Below, in pieces: positions 16,300 to 29,240 of a DNA stretch of 64,000 nucleotides; positions within the stretch are counted from its first letter, which is position 1, and each line of letters starts with the position of its first letter. The notes below the pieces were generated by a model. The model was not told the origin of the DNA, did not search any database, and worked only from the letters and a program-made list of their open reading frames with translations. A program made the position numbers and the translations under genes. Source of the DNA: Chitinophaga ginsengisegetis. GTDB taxonomy: Bacteria; Bacteroidota; Bacteroidia; Chitinophagales; Chitinophagaceae. The DNA is taken from positions 2,414,623-2,478,622 of the forward strand of contig NZ_FUZZ01000001.1 of NCBI RefSeq assembly GCF_900168065.1, given 5' to 3'.

Positions 16300-18390
16300 C
16301 TATTGAGTGATCACATCTACTTCCGCATACCCTGCATCATTGTTACCATTCACTTCACGCACCGCGCGAAGCTTTATATAACGGGCCTTTACGGCTGTAA
16401 AGCTCTTCGTTTGCCATAATGGATTGTTTTTTATATTGGCAAATTCGCCTTCATCTACGAGCTTCCACTCCTTATTATCCTGCGAAACAAAAAACTGATA
16501 CTTTGCAATTGCACCGGAGGCATTTCCCTGGTCTGGCAGATATTTGAAACCGCATAGCTTTTGCTCGCTTCCCAGATCGAGCACCAGATCAATAGGCATT
16601 TCTTTGTTTTTGTTTTGATGCCATGCAGTAAATGGATTTCCATCCAGGATCAGGTTGGCCTTTTCATCATTTTGTGCTATAACTTTCCAGTTCTTCCGGG
16701 AAATATCAAATTTCTCCCGGGACACAGGGCTGCTTTTACCAGTAGCTGGTTCGTAAGCAATAGCGCTTACTTCCAGTTTCCCTTCTGATTGAAAGGGACC
16801 AGTGTATTTTTTTGATTTAGAAGTAGGCTGCGCGCTACCTAACGTGTAGTAAACCACCGACTCCATATCCGCAGGAGTGATAGTTATTTCACCGGACTGA
16901 TTTCTGATAATGGAAGGAGCGGCGAGAATCTGTGGTGCATTATAAATGCCGATATTGGAAATTAAAGGGCTACTTTTCGAACCGGTAATATTAAGACGAA
17001 CCTGCGTTGCCTTTACAGCCGGGAAACGGAGGATTCGCTTATATCCGATTGTGGTGGCTGTTGCCAGCTGTTTCCAGTTCCCATCAACAAAAGCCTCCAC
17101 CGTGAAGGCTTTCACACGTTGTCCTAACCGGATGTATTCCTGAACCAGGAAACGGTTGAACGTGGTTGGTTTACCCAAATCTATCGTTAGCGACGCATTA
17201 GTCACCTCATCATCAGTTGTCCAGTAGGTATTCTTATTGTTATCAATGGACATATCTGCTCCAAACTGCCTCGCATTTCCGCGAACATTGGAGGCTTCCG
17301 CCTTCTTATTGGTGGCAAGATTCACGGCAAATGCTTCCTTTACGGCTTTGGCCAATCCAAGCGCAGCTTTTTCATCATTTGGATGAATCAGCCCATTTGG
17401 CATAATCGGGAAATTTAGCAGCAAGGTGCCGTTGCGACCTATAGAATTATAGTACGTTTCCATTAATTGCGGCACTGTTTTTACGTGGTTATCTTCATGT
17501 GGATGATAGAACCATTCCGGTCTGATAGAAGTATTTACTTCGGCCGGCACCCAGGAATCCCCGTTCTCCAGGCCATGATGCAACATATTCCATTCCACCT
17601 CGCCTTTGCCATTTAGTAAACTCCAGTTCGTTTCACCCACTAAACCACCTTCGGTACCTACCCAGCGCAGGTCTGCCCTGTCGCCGCCATCGTTCCATAT
17701 CACGCAATCCGGTTGCAGCCTGCGGATCAGTTTATATGTATTTTGCCAGTCGTAGTAAGTAGTGCGGTCAATAGTACGGGTTTCATTAGCGCCGCCGTAA
17801 TATCCGGAACCGCCGTTAGCCCCGTCAAACCACACTTCGAAAATTGGTCCGTAGTTGGTGAGCAGTTCTGTAAGCTGATTCCTGAAGTAGGTGATATACT
17901 CAGGCTTTCCATAATCCGGGTGGTTTCTATCCCAGGGCGACAAATATATTCCCAGTTTTAAGCCGTATTCTTTACAGGCGTCCGCCATTTCCCTCACCAC
18001 ATCTCCATGCCCATTTTTCCAGGGAGCATTTTTTACAGAATACTCCGTGTATTTAGACGGCCAGACGCAAAAACCGCAGTGGTGTTTTACCGTAAGTATT
18101 ATTCCTTTCATACCCGCTTCTTTGCATATACGGGCCCACTGACGGCAGTCCAGCTTTAGCGGGTTAAATAATTTGACATCTTCATTGCCAAATCCCCACG
18201 ACTGATCTGTATAAGTATTTAAAGAAAAATGGACAAAAGCATAGTATTCCATTTCCTGCCATCTCATCTGATTTTCCGTTGGTACCGGGCCAAATGGACC
18301 GGGAGCCTTCACCTGGGAATAGCTAATACTGATTGAACACAGGAAAGAAACGATTCCACACAGCAAATACCTCATCGTACTAAGAACCAT
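16300..18390 (-). CDS. GH29 alpha-L-fucosidase with C-terminal F5/8-type domains
   Basis: A 696-residue secreted protein with a signal peptide ending at SYSQ. The GH29 barrel covers about 28-370, with WARICKEAGMKGIILTVKHHCGF and GIYLSPWDRNHPDYG. The nucleophile motif VWFDGANGG has D189. Two discoidin-like (F5/8 type C) modules with a spacer between them make up the C-terminal half (about 370-500 and 590-695). The long inserts and module layout resemble GH29 enzymes of the alpha-1,3/4 type more than the plain type, but this is an inference. It is the last gene of operon 2, 33 bp after GH44. In this setting it could remove fucose from xyloglucan or other plant glycans. A start at ATG 18375 is also possible. 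Confidence 0.9.
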   Translation of the reverse strand: MVLSTMRYLLCGIVSFLCSISISYSQVKAPGPFGPVPTENQMRWQEMEYYAFVHFSLNTYTDQSWGFGNEDVKLFNPLKLDCRQWARICKEAGMKGIILTVKHHCGFCVWPSKYTEYSVKNAPWKNGHGDVVREMADACKEYGLKLGIYLSPWDRNHPDYGKPEYITYFRNQLTELLTNYGPIFEVWFDGANGGSGYYGGANETRTIDRTTYYDWQNTYKLIRRLQPDCVIWNDGGDRADLRWVGTEGGLVGETNWSLLNGKGEVEWNMLHHGLENGDSWVPAEVNTSIRPEWFYHPHEDNHVKTVPQLMETYYNSIGRNGTLLLNFPIMPNGLIHPNDEKAALGLAKAVKEAFAVNLATNKKAEASNVRGNARQFGADMSIDNNKNTYWTTDDEVTNASLTIDLGKPTTFNRFLVQEYIRLGQRVKAFTVEAFVDGNWKQLATATTIGYKRILRFPAVKATQVRLNITGSKSSPLISNIGIYNAPQILAAPSIIRNQSGEITITPADMESVVYYTLGSAQPTSKSKKYTGPFQSEGKLEVSAIAYEPATGKSSPVSREKFDISRKNWKVIAQNDEKANLILDGNPFTAWHQNKNKEMPIDLVLDLGSEQKLCGFKYLPDQGNASGAIAKYQFFVSQDNKEWKLVDEGEFANIKNNPLWQTKSFTAVKARYIKLRAVREVNGNNDAGYAEVDVITQ

Positions 18391-18423
18391 ATTGTTAATA
18401 TTATTTTGAGAACCTATTTCCTG

Positions 18424-20745
18424 CTAATTTACCTTAACAATTTTAAATGTCTTCAACCATGTTGCTGCTTCTACCCGGACTATATACGTACCGGCTTTCA
18501 GGGCTCCTCCCATTGACATTAAGCTTGAAACTGAGAGACGTTTCGCCATTTCAACCTGCTTGCCCATAACGTCAAATATAACAATCCGTTCTACCTCAGC
18601 AGGTTTGTCAATCGTTATATTGAATGTTGATGAGAAAGGATTTGGATATACTGACACATTGTTACTGGTAGGCTCAGGCATTTTCAGTGATGATGATAAA
18701 GTATCTATGACCGTTGATCTTCGTGCCAGTGCAACAGTCCCTGTTGTCCATTGCTGGTTATAACTACTGCTTTCCGGCCACTGACCGGCATCGGCGCCGT
18801 TGGTAATCTGACCCAAACCATCCAGGTACAACCCGGTGGCACGGTTCTTTAGTTTCACATAGCTGCCGGCTGTTTCCTGTTGCCATTGCTGGTTATAACT
18901 GCTGCTATTGCTCCATTGACCAGCCAGGCCACCATTGGTGGTTCTTCCCATACCATCAAGATACAAACCTGAAGCGCGGTTTTTCAACTTTACATAACTT
19001 TCGTTTGTTTCCAGCGCCCATTGCTGTGCATCACTGCCACTGCTACTCCATTGCCCCGCATTGGCGCCATCGGAGTACCGGTACATACCATCAAGCAGTA
19101 AGCCAGTAGCACGGTTGGTCAGCGTAATGTAAGTGGCAACACCTCCGGCTTTCACCAGCAGAATTGCCGTTGTAGAAAGAGCCGGTACAGTTATAGTAAG
19201 TGAATTTGAATTTACCGCCACTGTATTTTGACTCAGCGCATTCTGCGTGTGCGACACAAAAGTTTCCTGTGCCGGTAACGACGACAACTGCAATGTTTGA
19301 TAATTCCCATCAGCAACAGTAAAATTACTTAGATTGATGGTAACAGTGCGGGAAGCAGTTCTATCCCGGTTTACCAGCATCACCGTTAACGAGTCGGCAT
19401 TTTCATTTACTGAAGAGTAAGCTGATACCGTGTTTTCGAGAGAAGAAGTACTTGAAACACTATACTTTTTTGCATTCCTGCTAAAAAGGTGCAATGTTTC
19501 CCACATGCCAACAGACCAGTTCCATGGCGAAAAGAATTCAACCCCATTGTTGGCAAATGTGCCAAGATGCGAAGCATATATAACAGATTCAAGGCTAGGG
19601 TTGCTGCTTGACATGGTACCCCATTCGCTTATACCACATGTTATGCCGTGGTTGGCGCCAAAATGTTCAGTTAACCAACCCTCGATACGTTTGAAAATAT
19701 ATTGTTTGGTAAGTGACGCATCCCATCCGCCGGTACTTGTTTTGATACCGTTTGAACCCGGGTAATCATACGTCGTATCATAATAAATCCGGTGTCCTTG
19801 TAATGCCGCAGCGTCATCATTATTATACCAGGGGTAGTTGTGAATATCTACAACATCTACCAGCTTGATACCGGTTGCTTTGTATTCATCTCCAAGACGT
19901 TTTATAAAATACTCAATCCAGGAATAATACCGGCCATTAATGTATAAACTCTCATTTGACCATTTATACCATTGCCATTCCGAGGTTGTAACAGGCCCGC
20001 AGAGCTTGATGCCGGGATATAAAGCTTTTGCTTTCTTTGCTAATTCTATGTAATGATCCATAAAAACAGAAGCCGATATTTGTGTTGGCATAGCATAGTC
20101 ATGTGTGCCATTCCATATATCTACTTCATTGTCCATATTCCAGTATAAAAATTGATTTCTGTTTAGCCCTAAACCATTGGCTCCAAACCAATGATTAAGA
20201 ATGCCCACTGAGGAGTCGCCAGGCCATGTCTGCGTAAACAAATCAGTATTCCCCTCCACCAACGCCTTACCGGAAGGATTGGCAGTATTGGGTACGCCGC
20301 CACCAGCTAAATTCTGACCAACCCCGGCCCAATACTGGGCCTGGTTGAAAGCCCAATCATCGAAGTTGTTACTGGTGTTGGATGCAGCCCTGCCCAGTAA
20401 TTGAAAGGCAAACATTCCCTGCATACCAGGATAATTGGTCGCAATATTTTGTGCGTAAGCATCCCAATCGGTGCCATAAACATTATTGTACCAGTCGGGA
20501 TGGACCGTAATTTTTTTGCGCCAGTTATAACATGTTGCGTTATTACCTCCATTCATACGGGCGAAACGTAAACCTGCATCCTTGTAAAATTGTGCAGGCT
20601 TATCAAAGCCTTCATTCCGGCCATATATGTATGGGGAAATCAGGCGTTTGTTTTGAGCAGGATTAACTGAAATAGTAACGTTTTGTGCAACGGCTGTATA
20701 AAGGATGATGTGGCACAACAAAAACAAAAGGGTTTTCCTGATCAT
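18424..20745 (-). CDS. GH44 endo-glucanase/xyloglucanase with ricin-like repeats and T9SS tail
   Basis: A 773-residue enzyme with a signal peptide ending at AVAQ. The GH44 barrel has PYIYGRNEG and ARMNGGNNATCYNW. The acid/base Glu is E207 in NMDNEVDIW, and the nucleophile Glu is E374 in GISEWG. A beta-sandwich domain typical of the family follows, then three tandem ricin-like carbohydrate-binding repeats (about 540-680), each with a K/TNRATGLYLDG-type core and a QQW motif. A T9SS sorting domain begins near SVYPNPF and ends KTFKIVKVN. Known GH44 enzymes cut cellulose, mannan or xyloglucan. In this operon xyloglucan is the natural guess. It would act outside the cell, unlike the periplasmic trimming enzymes around it. 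Confidence 0.88.
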   Translation of the reverse strand: MIRKTLLFLLCHIILYTAVAQNVTISVNPAQNKRLISPYIYGRNEGFDKPAQFYKDAGLRFARMNGGNNATCYNWRKKITVHPDWYNNVYGTDWDAYAQNIATNYPGMQGMFAFQLLGRAASNTSNNFDDWAFNQAQYWAGVGQNLAGGGVPNTANPSGKALVEGNTDLFTQTWPGDSSVGILNHWFGANGLGLNRNQFLYWNMDNEVDIWNGTHDYAMPTQISASVFMDHYIELAKKAKALYPGIKLCGPVTTSEWQWYKWSNESLYINGRYYSWIEYFIKRLGDEYKATGIKLVDVVDIHNYPWYNNDDAAALQGHRIYYDTTYDYPGSNGIKTSTGGWDASLTKQYIFKRIEGWLTEHFGANHGITCGISEWGTMSSSNPSLESVIYASHLGTFANNGVEFFSPWNWSVGMWETLHLFSRNAKKYSVSSTSSLENTVSAYSSVNENADSLTVMLVNRDRTASRTVTINLSNFTVADGNYQTLQLSSLPAQETFVSHTQNALSQNTVAVNSNSLTITVPALSTTAILLVKAGGVATYITLTNRATGLLLDGMYRYSDGANAGQWSSSGSDAQQWALETNESYVKLKNRASGLYLDGMGRTTNGGLAGQWSNSSSYNQQWQQETAGSYVKLKNRATGLYLDGLGQITNGADAGQWPESSSYNQQWTTGTVALARRSTVIDTLSSSLKMPEPTSNNVSVYPNPFSSTFNITIDKPAEVERIVIFDVMGKQVEMAKRLSVSSLMSMGGALKAGTYIVRVEAATWLKTFKIVKVN

Positions 20746-20776
20746 TGGTTTTGTTTTTAGTAGTTGTTTGCAATCA

Positions 20777-22369
20777 TTACAGTTTGATAATATTCAAGAA
20801 GAAAACATCGTTCTCCCGAATCTCCAGCTCCTTTGTGAAAGGGACCCCGGCTTTTACGGTAATAATTTCCCTGGTAACGGGCGAACCATCATTTAGCTTC
20901 TTAATTTGTTCAACTTCCTGCCTGTTAAGCTGTGCCGGTTTTCCTATAGAGAGATAAGTGGAATAAGCATCGTTGCTATGGTAACCTACTTTGTATACTT
21001 CCAGGGTATAGGTACCATCCGGTACATTTGCAATATTGACCTTCAACTTTCCTTTTGATTTTGAAGGAAGATCACGGATATAGTATTGCTGATTATGTAC
21101 GGAATCTCCCGGGTGAGTATGGGTAAAATCCCAGGCGAGTGCCTGGATATTTCCTGCAGCATCCCTGCATACCCATGAAGTGGAATCGCTATTTACCAAT
21201 TCCATATCTCCCAGCCTGTTCAAAAACTGGTAAGCGTAGAATACAGGTTTGTTAATACCCTGCGTAGTCAGCATGCCAAAGCCTCCGTGGAACGGTGTAA
21301 AACGGGGACCGGGTTCTTCAAAAATATCCGTAAAAACCCAATACGACATTGAGTTGGCGGCCTTACCCACCTGTTTTAATTTTTGCAAAACATACGCAGC
21401 TTCGTGATAGCTGTCGTGGATAGGATCTGCTGGGGTATAAGAGGCACTCCATTCGGTATAGTGCAATTCCAGGTTTGGCATAGCAGAACCGGCAATTTCC
21501 TTACGTGATTGAAGCACATCACCGCTAACGCTCATGGGATTTTTGTCGAGTACTGTGCCCGAGTTGCCAAATTCATCCAGATATCCCTGCTTTACGCCAT
21601 AGGCGTGCGTGCTTATAAAATCTATCGGTACACTATTTTTATTGCAGTAGGCAATCATTTCAGGTTCCCAGGCAGCCCCGGCTGTTCCTGGACCTCCAAC
21701 GCGATAAGATGAATTAACGCTTTTAATAGCCTTTGCACTATAGGAGTATAACTTGAAATAGTCTTCCTGCGTACCGGCCCAGAAACCACCCAGGTTTGGC
21801 TCATTCCAAACTTCGAAATACCAGGTTTTCACTTCCTCTGCGCCGTAACGTTCCGTAAAATGCCTGGTAAGATCCCGCACCAATGCTGCCCACTTTTCGT
21901 AATCCTTTGGTGGAGTTACATTACCGCGCCACCAGAAGATTGTTTTAGAACCACTGGCCAGTGCGGAAGGCATAAAGCCTAGTTCAACAAAGGGTTTCAT
22001 GCCTATACTTTGTAAATAGTCGAATAAAGCATCAATGTACATATAGCTGTACACCGGGTTGCCTTTACTATCTTCCGTATATACAGCCATATCATCTGTT
22101 AAAAGACCGTGCATACGGATGTATCTGAAACCGCATTCTTTTCTTACATATGCAAGCTGCTGTTGCCAATCTGCCCGGAGCCCTTCATTGGCACGGCCAG
22201 CGCCAACACAATCATTAAACATCCTGTTCAGCTTTCCGGATGTTTTGTTGAAGTCAATATTGATAACCCTTTCCTGTGTGGCCGGCTTCTTTTGTTTTGT
22301 GGTTTGAGCTACCAGTATTCCTGAAATGGATAAAAGCAGCGGCATTAACAGTAATAAAATTCTTTTCAT
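20777..22369 (-). CDS. GH39 family glycosidase (beta-xylosidase-like)
   Basis: A 530-residue secreted enzyme with a signal peptide ending near LVAQ. The GH39 barrel shows INIDFNKTSGKLNRMFNDCVGAG and FRYIRMHGLLTDDM. The acid/base is E190 in FEVWNEPNLGGFW, and the nucleophile is E306 in LHYTEWSAS. The C-terminal beta-sandwich follows (GTYTLEVYKVG). GH39 contains beta-xylosidases, alpha-L-iduronidases and some arabinosidases. Here it would release a terminal sugar from hemicellulose side chains or from xylan fragments. It lies in operon 2, 31 bp before GH44 and 30 bp after the esterase. The exact linkage is not readable from the sequence. Confidence 0.88.
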   Translation of the reverse strand: MKRILLLLMPLLLSISGILVAQTTKQKKPATQERVINIDFNKTSGKLNRMFNDCVGAGRANEGLRADWQQQLAYVRKECGFRYIRMHGLLTDDMAVYTEDSKGNPVYSYMYIDALFDYLQSIGMKPFVELGFMPSALASGSKTIFWWRGNVTPPKDYEKWAALVRDLTRHFTERYGAEEVKTWYFEVWNEPNLGGFWAGTQEDYFKLYSYSAKAIKSVNSSYRVGGPGTAGAAWEPEMIAYCNKNSVPIDFISTHAYGVKQGYLDEFGNSGTVLDKNPMSVSGDVLQSRKEIAGSAMPNLELHYTEWSASYTPADPIHDSYHEAAYVLQKLKQVGKAANSMSYWVFTDIFEEPGPRFTPFHGGFGMLTTQGINKPVFYAYQFLNRLGDMELVNSDSTSWVCRDAAGNIQALAWDFTHTHPGDSVHNQQYYIRDLPSKSKGKLKVNIANVPDGTYTLEVYKVGYHSNDAYSTYLSIGKPAQLNRQEVEQIKKLNDGSPVTREIITVKAGVPFTKELEIRENDVFFLNIIKL

Positions 22370-22399
22370 CTTTAAGTATATTTACCTTTCTATAACCGT

Positions 22400-25418
<3,019 letters not shown>

Positions 25419-25448
25419 TGTTTTTTTATTTAGGGCCATTGCATTTAA

Positions 25449-27632
25449 CTACTTAACCGAAACTTTCACCGATTTTGAAATATCACGTGATGAATTCCCG
25501 ATGTGTAATACAAAATCGCCCGCTTCTACATTCCAGGCTTTTTTTGTTTCGTCATAAAATGCCAGATCTGAAATTTTCACTGTCAGCTCCACCGTTTTTG
25601 ATTCGCCAGGCTGCAGGAAAATCTTCTCAAACCCCTTCAATTCTTTTTCAGGACGCAAAACAGAACAAACCGGATCACTCACATACAGCTGTACTACTTC
25701 TGCTCCCGCGCGGGAACCCGTATTTTTCACCGTGCATTTTGCGTGAATAGTTTCTCCTTTCCCGTAACTACTTTTGTCTGTAGAAAAATTATTGATCGAG
25801 AAACCTGCATAAGAAAGACCAAACCCAAATGGGAACTGGGGAACGATTTTCTTTGTATCAAACCAACGATATCCTACCAGGATATCTTCTTCATAATTTA
25901 CAATAAGATTTCTACCAGGGAAATTACCCAATGCGTGTGCAGGTGACTGATCCAGCGATACCGGTAATGTGAAAGGGAGTTTACCGGAGGGATTTATTTT
26001 ACCACTCAACAGATCAGCTACTGCGTTGCCGCCTTCCATGCCGCCGAACCACGACCACAATATAGCAGGCACCCGCTGAACAATGCCCGATAATTTTACC
26101 GGCGATCCGGCAATAATAACCACCACTGTATTAGGATTGGCTTTGGCAACCTCACGAATCAAAACATCTTGCCCATAAGGTAAATCCATATTCTGCTTGT
26201 CGAAAGATTCTGTATCAAAATCATGATTTAATCCTCCGAAAACGATCACTACTTCCGACTGTTTTGCAACTTCAACAGCTTCCTCAATCAATTTCCAATC
26301 AATCTTATCTGCGCTTGTTTGGCCGGCATTACTGCCTTCTTTGAAAGTGGATTGTCTGGCGTATCCTTGTGCAAAATTCACTTTCACGGTAGCCCCAAAC
26401 TTTTTCCGGATGGCTTCAAGCGGGGTAATTTCGTACAACGATTTTATTTCGGAACTAAGCCCTCCGTTACAATGCCTGCGGGTGGCGTTATCGCCAATAA
26501 CCGCCACTGATTTTATTTTACTGAAATTAAGTGGAAGTATGTTTCCGTTGTTTTGTAACAATACAGCTGCTTCCGCTGCATCGTTATATGCCGCCTGCTG
26601 ATGTTCCGGCGTATTCATTTTCCCTTTCTCCCGGTTTCCTTCATCAAACATTTTTGTTTTTATCATTACCCGCAACACATTGGCAACCTTTTCGTCAACA
26701 ACAGCAACAGGCACTTTTCCCTCTTCTACTGCCCTGATCAGCGGATTCGCAAAATACCATTCGTTGTAATCTTTTTTATCCGTGCCCATTTCCAGGTCAA
26801 GCCCGGCTAAAGCAGCCTTTATGGTGGAATGTGCAGCCGCCCAATCCGTCATTAACACCCCTTTAAAGTCAAATTCTTTACGAAGGATTTCCCTGTCCAG
26901 GTATTTATTTTCAGAACACCAGTCGCCCCTGAATTTATTATACGCCGCCATTACCGTGTAGGCGCCGCCTTCCGTTACGGATGCCTTAAATCCTGGTAAA
27001 TAAATTTCACGCAATGCTCTTTCGCTCATGTATACATCGATAGAATCCCTGTGCTCCTCCTGGTTATTGGCCAGCCAGTGTTTTACGCTTACCGCCACAT
27101 CTTTTGACTGTAACGCTTTGATATAAGCAACCGACATTCTTGAGATAAGAAACGGATCTTCACTCATATACTCGAAATTTCTTCCGCAAAGCGGCGAACG
27201 GATAATGTTGATACCCGGTCCGAGTAAAATATCTTTTTTCCGGAAGCGCGCTTCCTCACCCAATACAATTCCCCGCTCATAAGCCAGCCTGGGATTCCAG
27301 GTGGCAGCCAGCGCTGTGCCCGGAGGAAAGCAGGTGGCCGAATCATTGGTCCATCCTGCATAAGCCCAGTCGTGCCGGTTTATTTCTGCCCGCACGCCAT
27401 GAGGCCCGTCGCTCAATGCCCATTCAGGGATACCCAATCTTTTTACTCCCGATACATAAAACTTTGAATTCCCGTGCAGGAGACTAACTTTCTCCTCCAG
27501 GGTCATCCGGCTGATTAATGAGTGGATCTTCTCCTCCTGCATTTTGTCGTTTACCACCAGCTGCGCACTGGCTATACCTGTCATCATTATGCCGGTAAAA
27601 CCGAGTGCTAACTGCCTTACTATTTTTTTCAT
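25449..27632 (-). CDS. GH3 beta-glucosidase
   Basis: A 727-residue periplasmic-type enzyme with a signal peptide ending at ASAQ. The N-terminal GH3 barrel has LSDGPHGVRAE, the KHWLANNQE motif, and the nucleophile D263 in GVLMTDWAAAHS. The alpha/beta sandwich domain (about 365-560) carries SVAVIGDNATRR, and a C-terminal fibronectin-like domain ends the protein (AGAEVVQLYVSDP). GH3 enzymes take glucose from the non-reducing end of oligosaccharides exposed by alpha-xylosidase. It follows GH5 after a 125-bp gap that holds a strong hairpin. Confidence 0.94.
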   Translation of the reverse strand: MKKIVRQLALGFTGIMMTGIASAQLVVNDKMQEEKIHSLISRMTLEEKVSLLHGNSKFYVSGVKRLGIPEWALSDGPHGVRAEINRHDWAYAGWTNDSATCFPPGTALAATWNPRLAYERGIVLGEEARFRKKDILLGPGINIIRSPLCGRNFEYMSEDPFLISRMSVAYIKALQSKDVAVSVKHWLANNQEEHRDSIDVYMSERALREIYLPGFKASVTEGGAYTVMAAYNKFRGDWCSENKYLDREILRKEFDFKGVLMTDWAAAHSTIKAALAGLDLEMGTDKKDYNEWYFANPLIRAVEEGKVPVAVVDEKVANVLRVMIKTKMFDEGNREKGKMNTPEHQQAAYNDAAEAAVLLQNNGNILPLNFSKIKSVAVIGDNATRRHCNGGLSSEIKSLYEITPLEAIRKKFGATVKVNFAQGYARQSTFKEGSNAGQTSADKIDWKLIEEAVEVAKQSEVVIVFGGLNHDFDTESFDKQNMDLPYGQDVLIREVAKANPNTVVVIIAGSPVKLSGIVQRVPAILWSWFGGMEGGNAVADLLSGKINPSGKLPFTLPVSLDQSPAHALGNFPGRNLIVNYEEDILVGYRWFDTKKIVPQFPFGFGLSYAGFSINNFSTDKSSYGKGETIHAKCTVKNTGSRAGAEVVQLYVSDPVCSVLRPEKELKGFEKIFLQPGESKTVELTVKISDLAFYDETKKAWNVEAGDFVLHIGNSSRDISKSVKVSVK

Positions 27633-27691
27633 TTATGTTAATTTCCTGTTTCAATACGTTCAATCGCAACCATACCTGTTTTTACGAAAGA

Positions 27692-27731
27692 AATGTATAA
27701 GGGATTCGTTAAACTTCATCCCTTATACATT
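27692..27731 (-). terminator. Hairpin inside operon 2, between GH5 and GH3
   Basis: A perfect 13-bp inverted repeat (27692-27704 with 27719-27731) encloses a 14-base loop. On the minus strand it is followed by TTCTTTC. It lies in the only long gap of the operon and may act as a partial terminator, attenuator or RNA-stabilising end. Confidence 0.65.
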
Positions 27732-27757
27732 CCGGAAACAATTTATCTGCCGGTGAA

Positions 27758-29209
27758 TTATCTGCCACCAGCTACAAGCGCATCAATGGTGCGTTGATCA
27801 CGCACGGTATTATTTCGTCTGTCCAAAGCGCCACCTGTATCCCAGAAAAAGGGTTTAATACCATTGGCGATTGCCTGCCTGGTTACATAGGTCAACCAAT
27901 AATCCACGGCATCGTTGTGGGTGGCCAGATCTTTGGGCACATAATTGCTGCCGCCACGTCTGTAAGCGCCGTATTCACCCATTATAACAGGAATCTGTTT
28001 GTCTGTGAATTTGGTTTTCATTTTGCCAAAGGCGGTATTTACATCACCTTCTTCTCCCCATGTGGCGTTCCTGTCAGGTTCAATGGTAGAATGATGGCCG
28101 GCGCCCCAGTAGTAAAATATTTTACCCCAGGAAGCATCAGCATCCATTAAACAGAACTGGTATGGCGTGTAATAGTGTACTTCTACCATCATGCGACCAC
28201 TCACTGCATCTGTGGGGAGCGTATTCATCAGGTTATTGGTTTTATCAATATCGGTTGACGGCCCCTGCACCACCAGTACACGGTAGCTGTTACGTCCGCC
28301 GGTGGAACGGACTGCGTTGATAAAAGTTTGATGATAACTGTTGAGGATATCCATCTGCTCCGCATTTTCGGCGGGAGGTTCATTGGCGCTGGCGAACATC
28401 ACATGCTCATCAAAATCACGCATGGTAGTAGCAATTTGTTCCCAGAATGCTTTTTGTTTGGCATTAACGGAATCTTTCTTTGCGCTGTTGATATTGGCAT
28501 CCAGCCAACCACCATCCCAGTGGATATTGAGTAAAACATACATATCGTTATTCACACAATACTGAACTACCTGTTTTACCCTGTTGAGCCAGGTATCCTG
28601 GATCTTAGCGGTAGTTTTGTCGGAGTACTGGTTCCATGCACATGGAAGACGGATGGCAGTAAATCCCTGCTGTTTTACAGACTGTATATAACTTTCACTG
28701 ATCAAAGGATTTCCCCAGGCGGTTTCTCCGCCAATAGCTTCCAGGGTGTTGCCAATGTTCCAGCCCAGTTTAAATTTAGCGGCCAACTGCACCGCGTTAC
28801 TTCCCATGCCGGTTGAATTGGCCGGTGCCGGCGATGTATTGTAGCCCGGGTATATACTGGCGGCCTGCGTTACTTTAACCCTGCGCAGCTGGCTGGTGCC
28901 GGCATTCACCTCCAGCACAACGGACCGCGCTGCGCCTGTGGTATTGGGAACGGTGGTCAACCGGATAGAAGCCTTGCTGCCGCTACCGGTCGACTGGCTT
29001 ACCTGCAACCAGGAAGAAGCGGGGTTATTAATATTCCATTCCACGTTACTGGCAATGGTTACATCGGAAGCGCCGCCATCTGCCTGAAAAGCAATTTCAG
29101 ATGAAGAAACTGACAATTCAGGCGTGACGACGCTCTTCTTACTACAATAAGCAAACATTACGGCGGACACCACAAGTCCGATAAGTCCATACAAGTTTCT
29201 GGTTTTCAT
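27758..29209 (-). CDS. BACON-GH5 endo-xyloglucanase lipoprotein (GH5_4-like)
   Basis: A 483-residue lipoprotein: the lipobox Cys follows MFAY. A BACON domain (about 35-110, ending RRVKVTQAA) spaces the catalytic domain from the membrane. The GH5 barrel then shows KLGWNIGNTLEA, FTAIRLPCAW and LLNIHWDGGW. The acid/base is E277 in ASANEPP and the nucleophile is E412 in IMGEYGAY. The layout is that of the Bacteroides surface xyloglucanase BoGH5A, which makes the first backbone cuts at the cell surface. It follows the SGBP gene by 31 bp, as in known xyloglucan loci. A start at ATG 29215 is equally possible. Confidence 0.93.
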   Translation of the reverse strand: MKTRNLYGLIGLVVSAVMFAYCSKKSVVTPELSVSSSEIAFQADGGASDVTIASNVEWNINNPASSWLQVSQSTGSGSKASIRLTTVPNTTGAARSVVLEVNAGTSQLRRVKVTQAASIYPGYNTSPAPANSTGMGSNAVQLAAKFKLGWNIGNTLEAIGGETAWGNPLISESYIQSVKQQGFTAIRLPCAWNQYSDKTTAKIQDTWLNRVKQVVQYCVNNDMYVLLNIHWDGGWLDANINSAKKDSVNAKQKAFWEQIATTMRDFDEHVMFASANEPPAENAEQMDILNSYHQTFINAVRSTGGRNSYRVLVVQGPSTDIDKTNNLMNTLPTDAVSGRMMVEVHYYTPYQFCLMDADASWGKIFYYWGAGHHSTIEPDRNATWGEEGDVNTAFGKMKTKFTDKQIPVIMGEYGAYRRGGSNYVPKDLATHNDAVDYWLTYVTRQAIANGIKPFFWDTGGALDRRNNTVRDQRTIDALVAGGR

Positions 29210-29240
29210 AATCATGATATTTGGTTAAAAATTTTTCCTG

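Noticed and set aside
18790..19140. Repeated sequence resembling a tandem array
   Set aside because: It encodes three in-frame ricin-like protein repeats of the GH44 enzyme, not a CRISPR or non-coding repeat.
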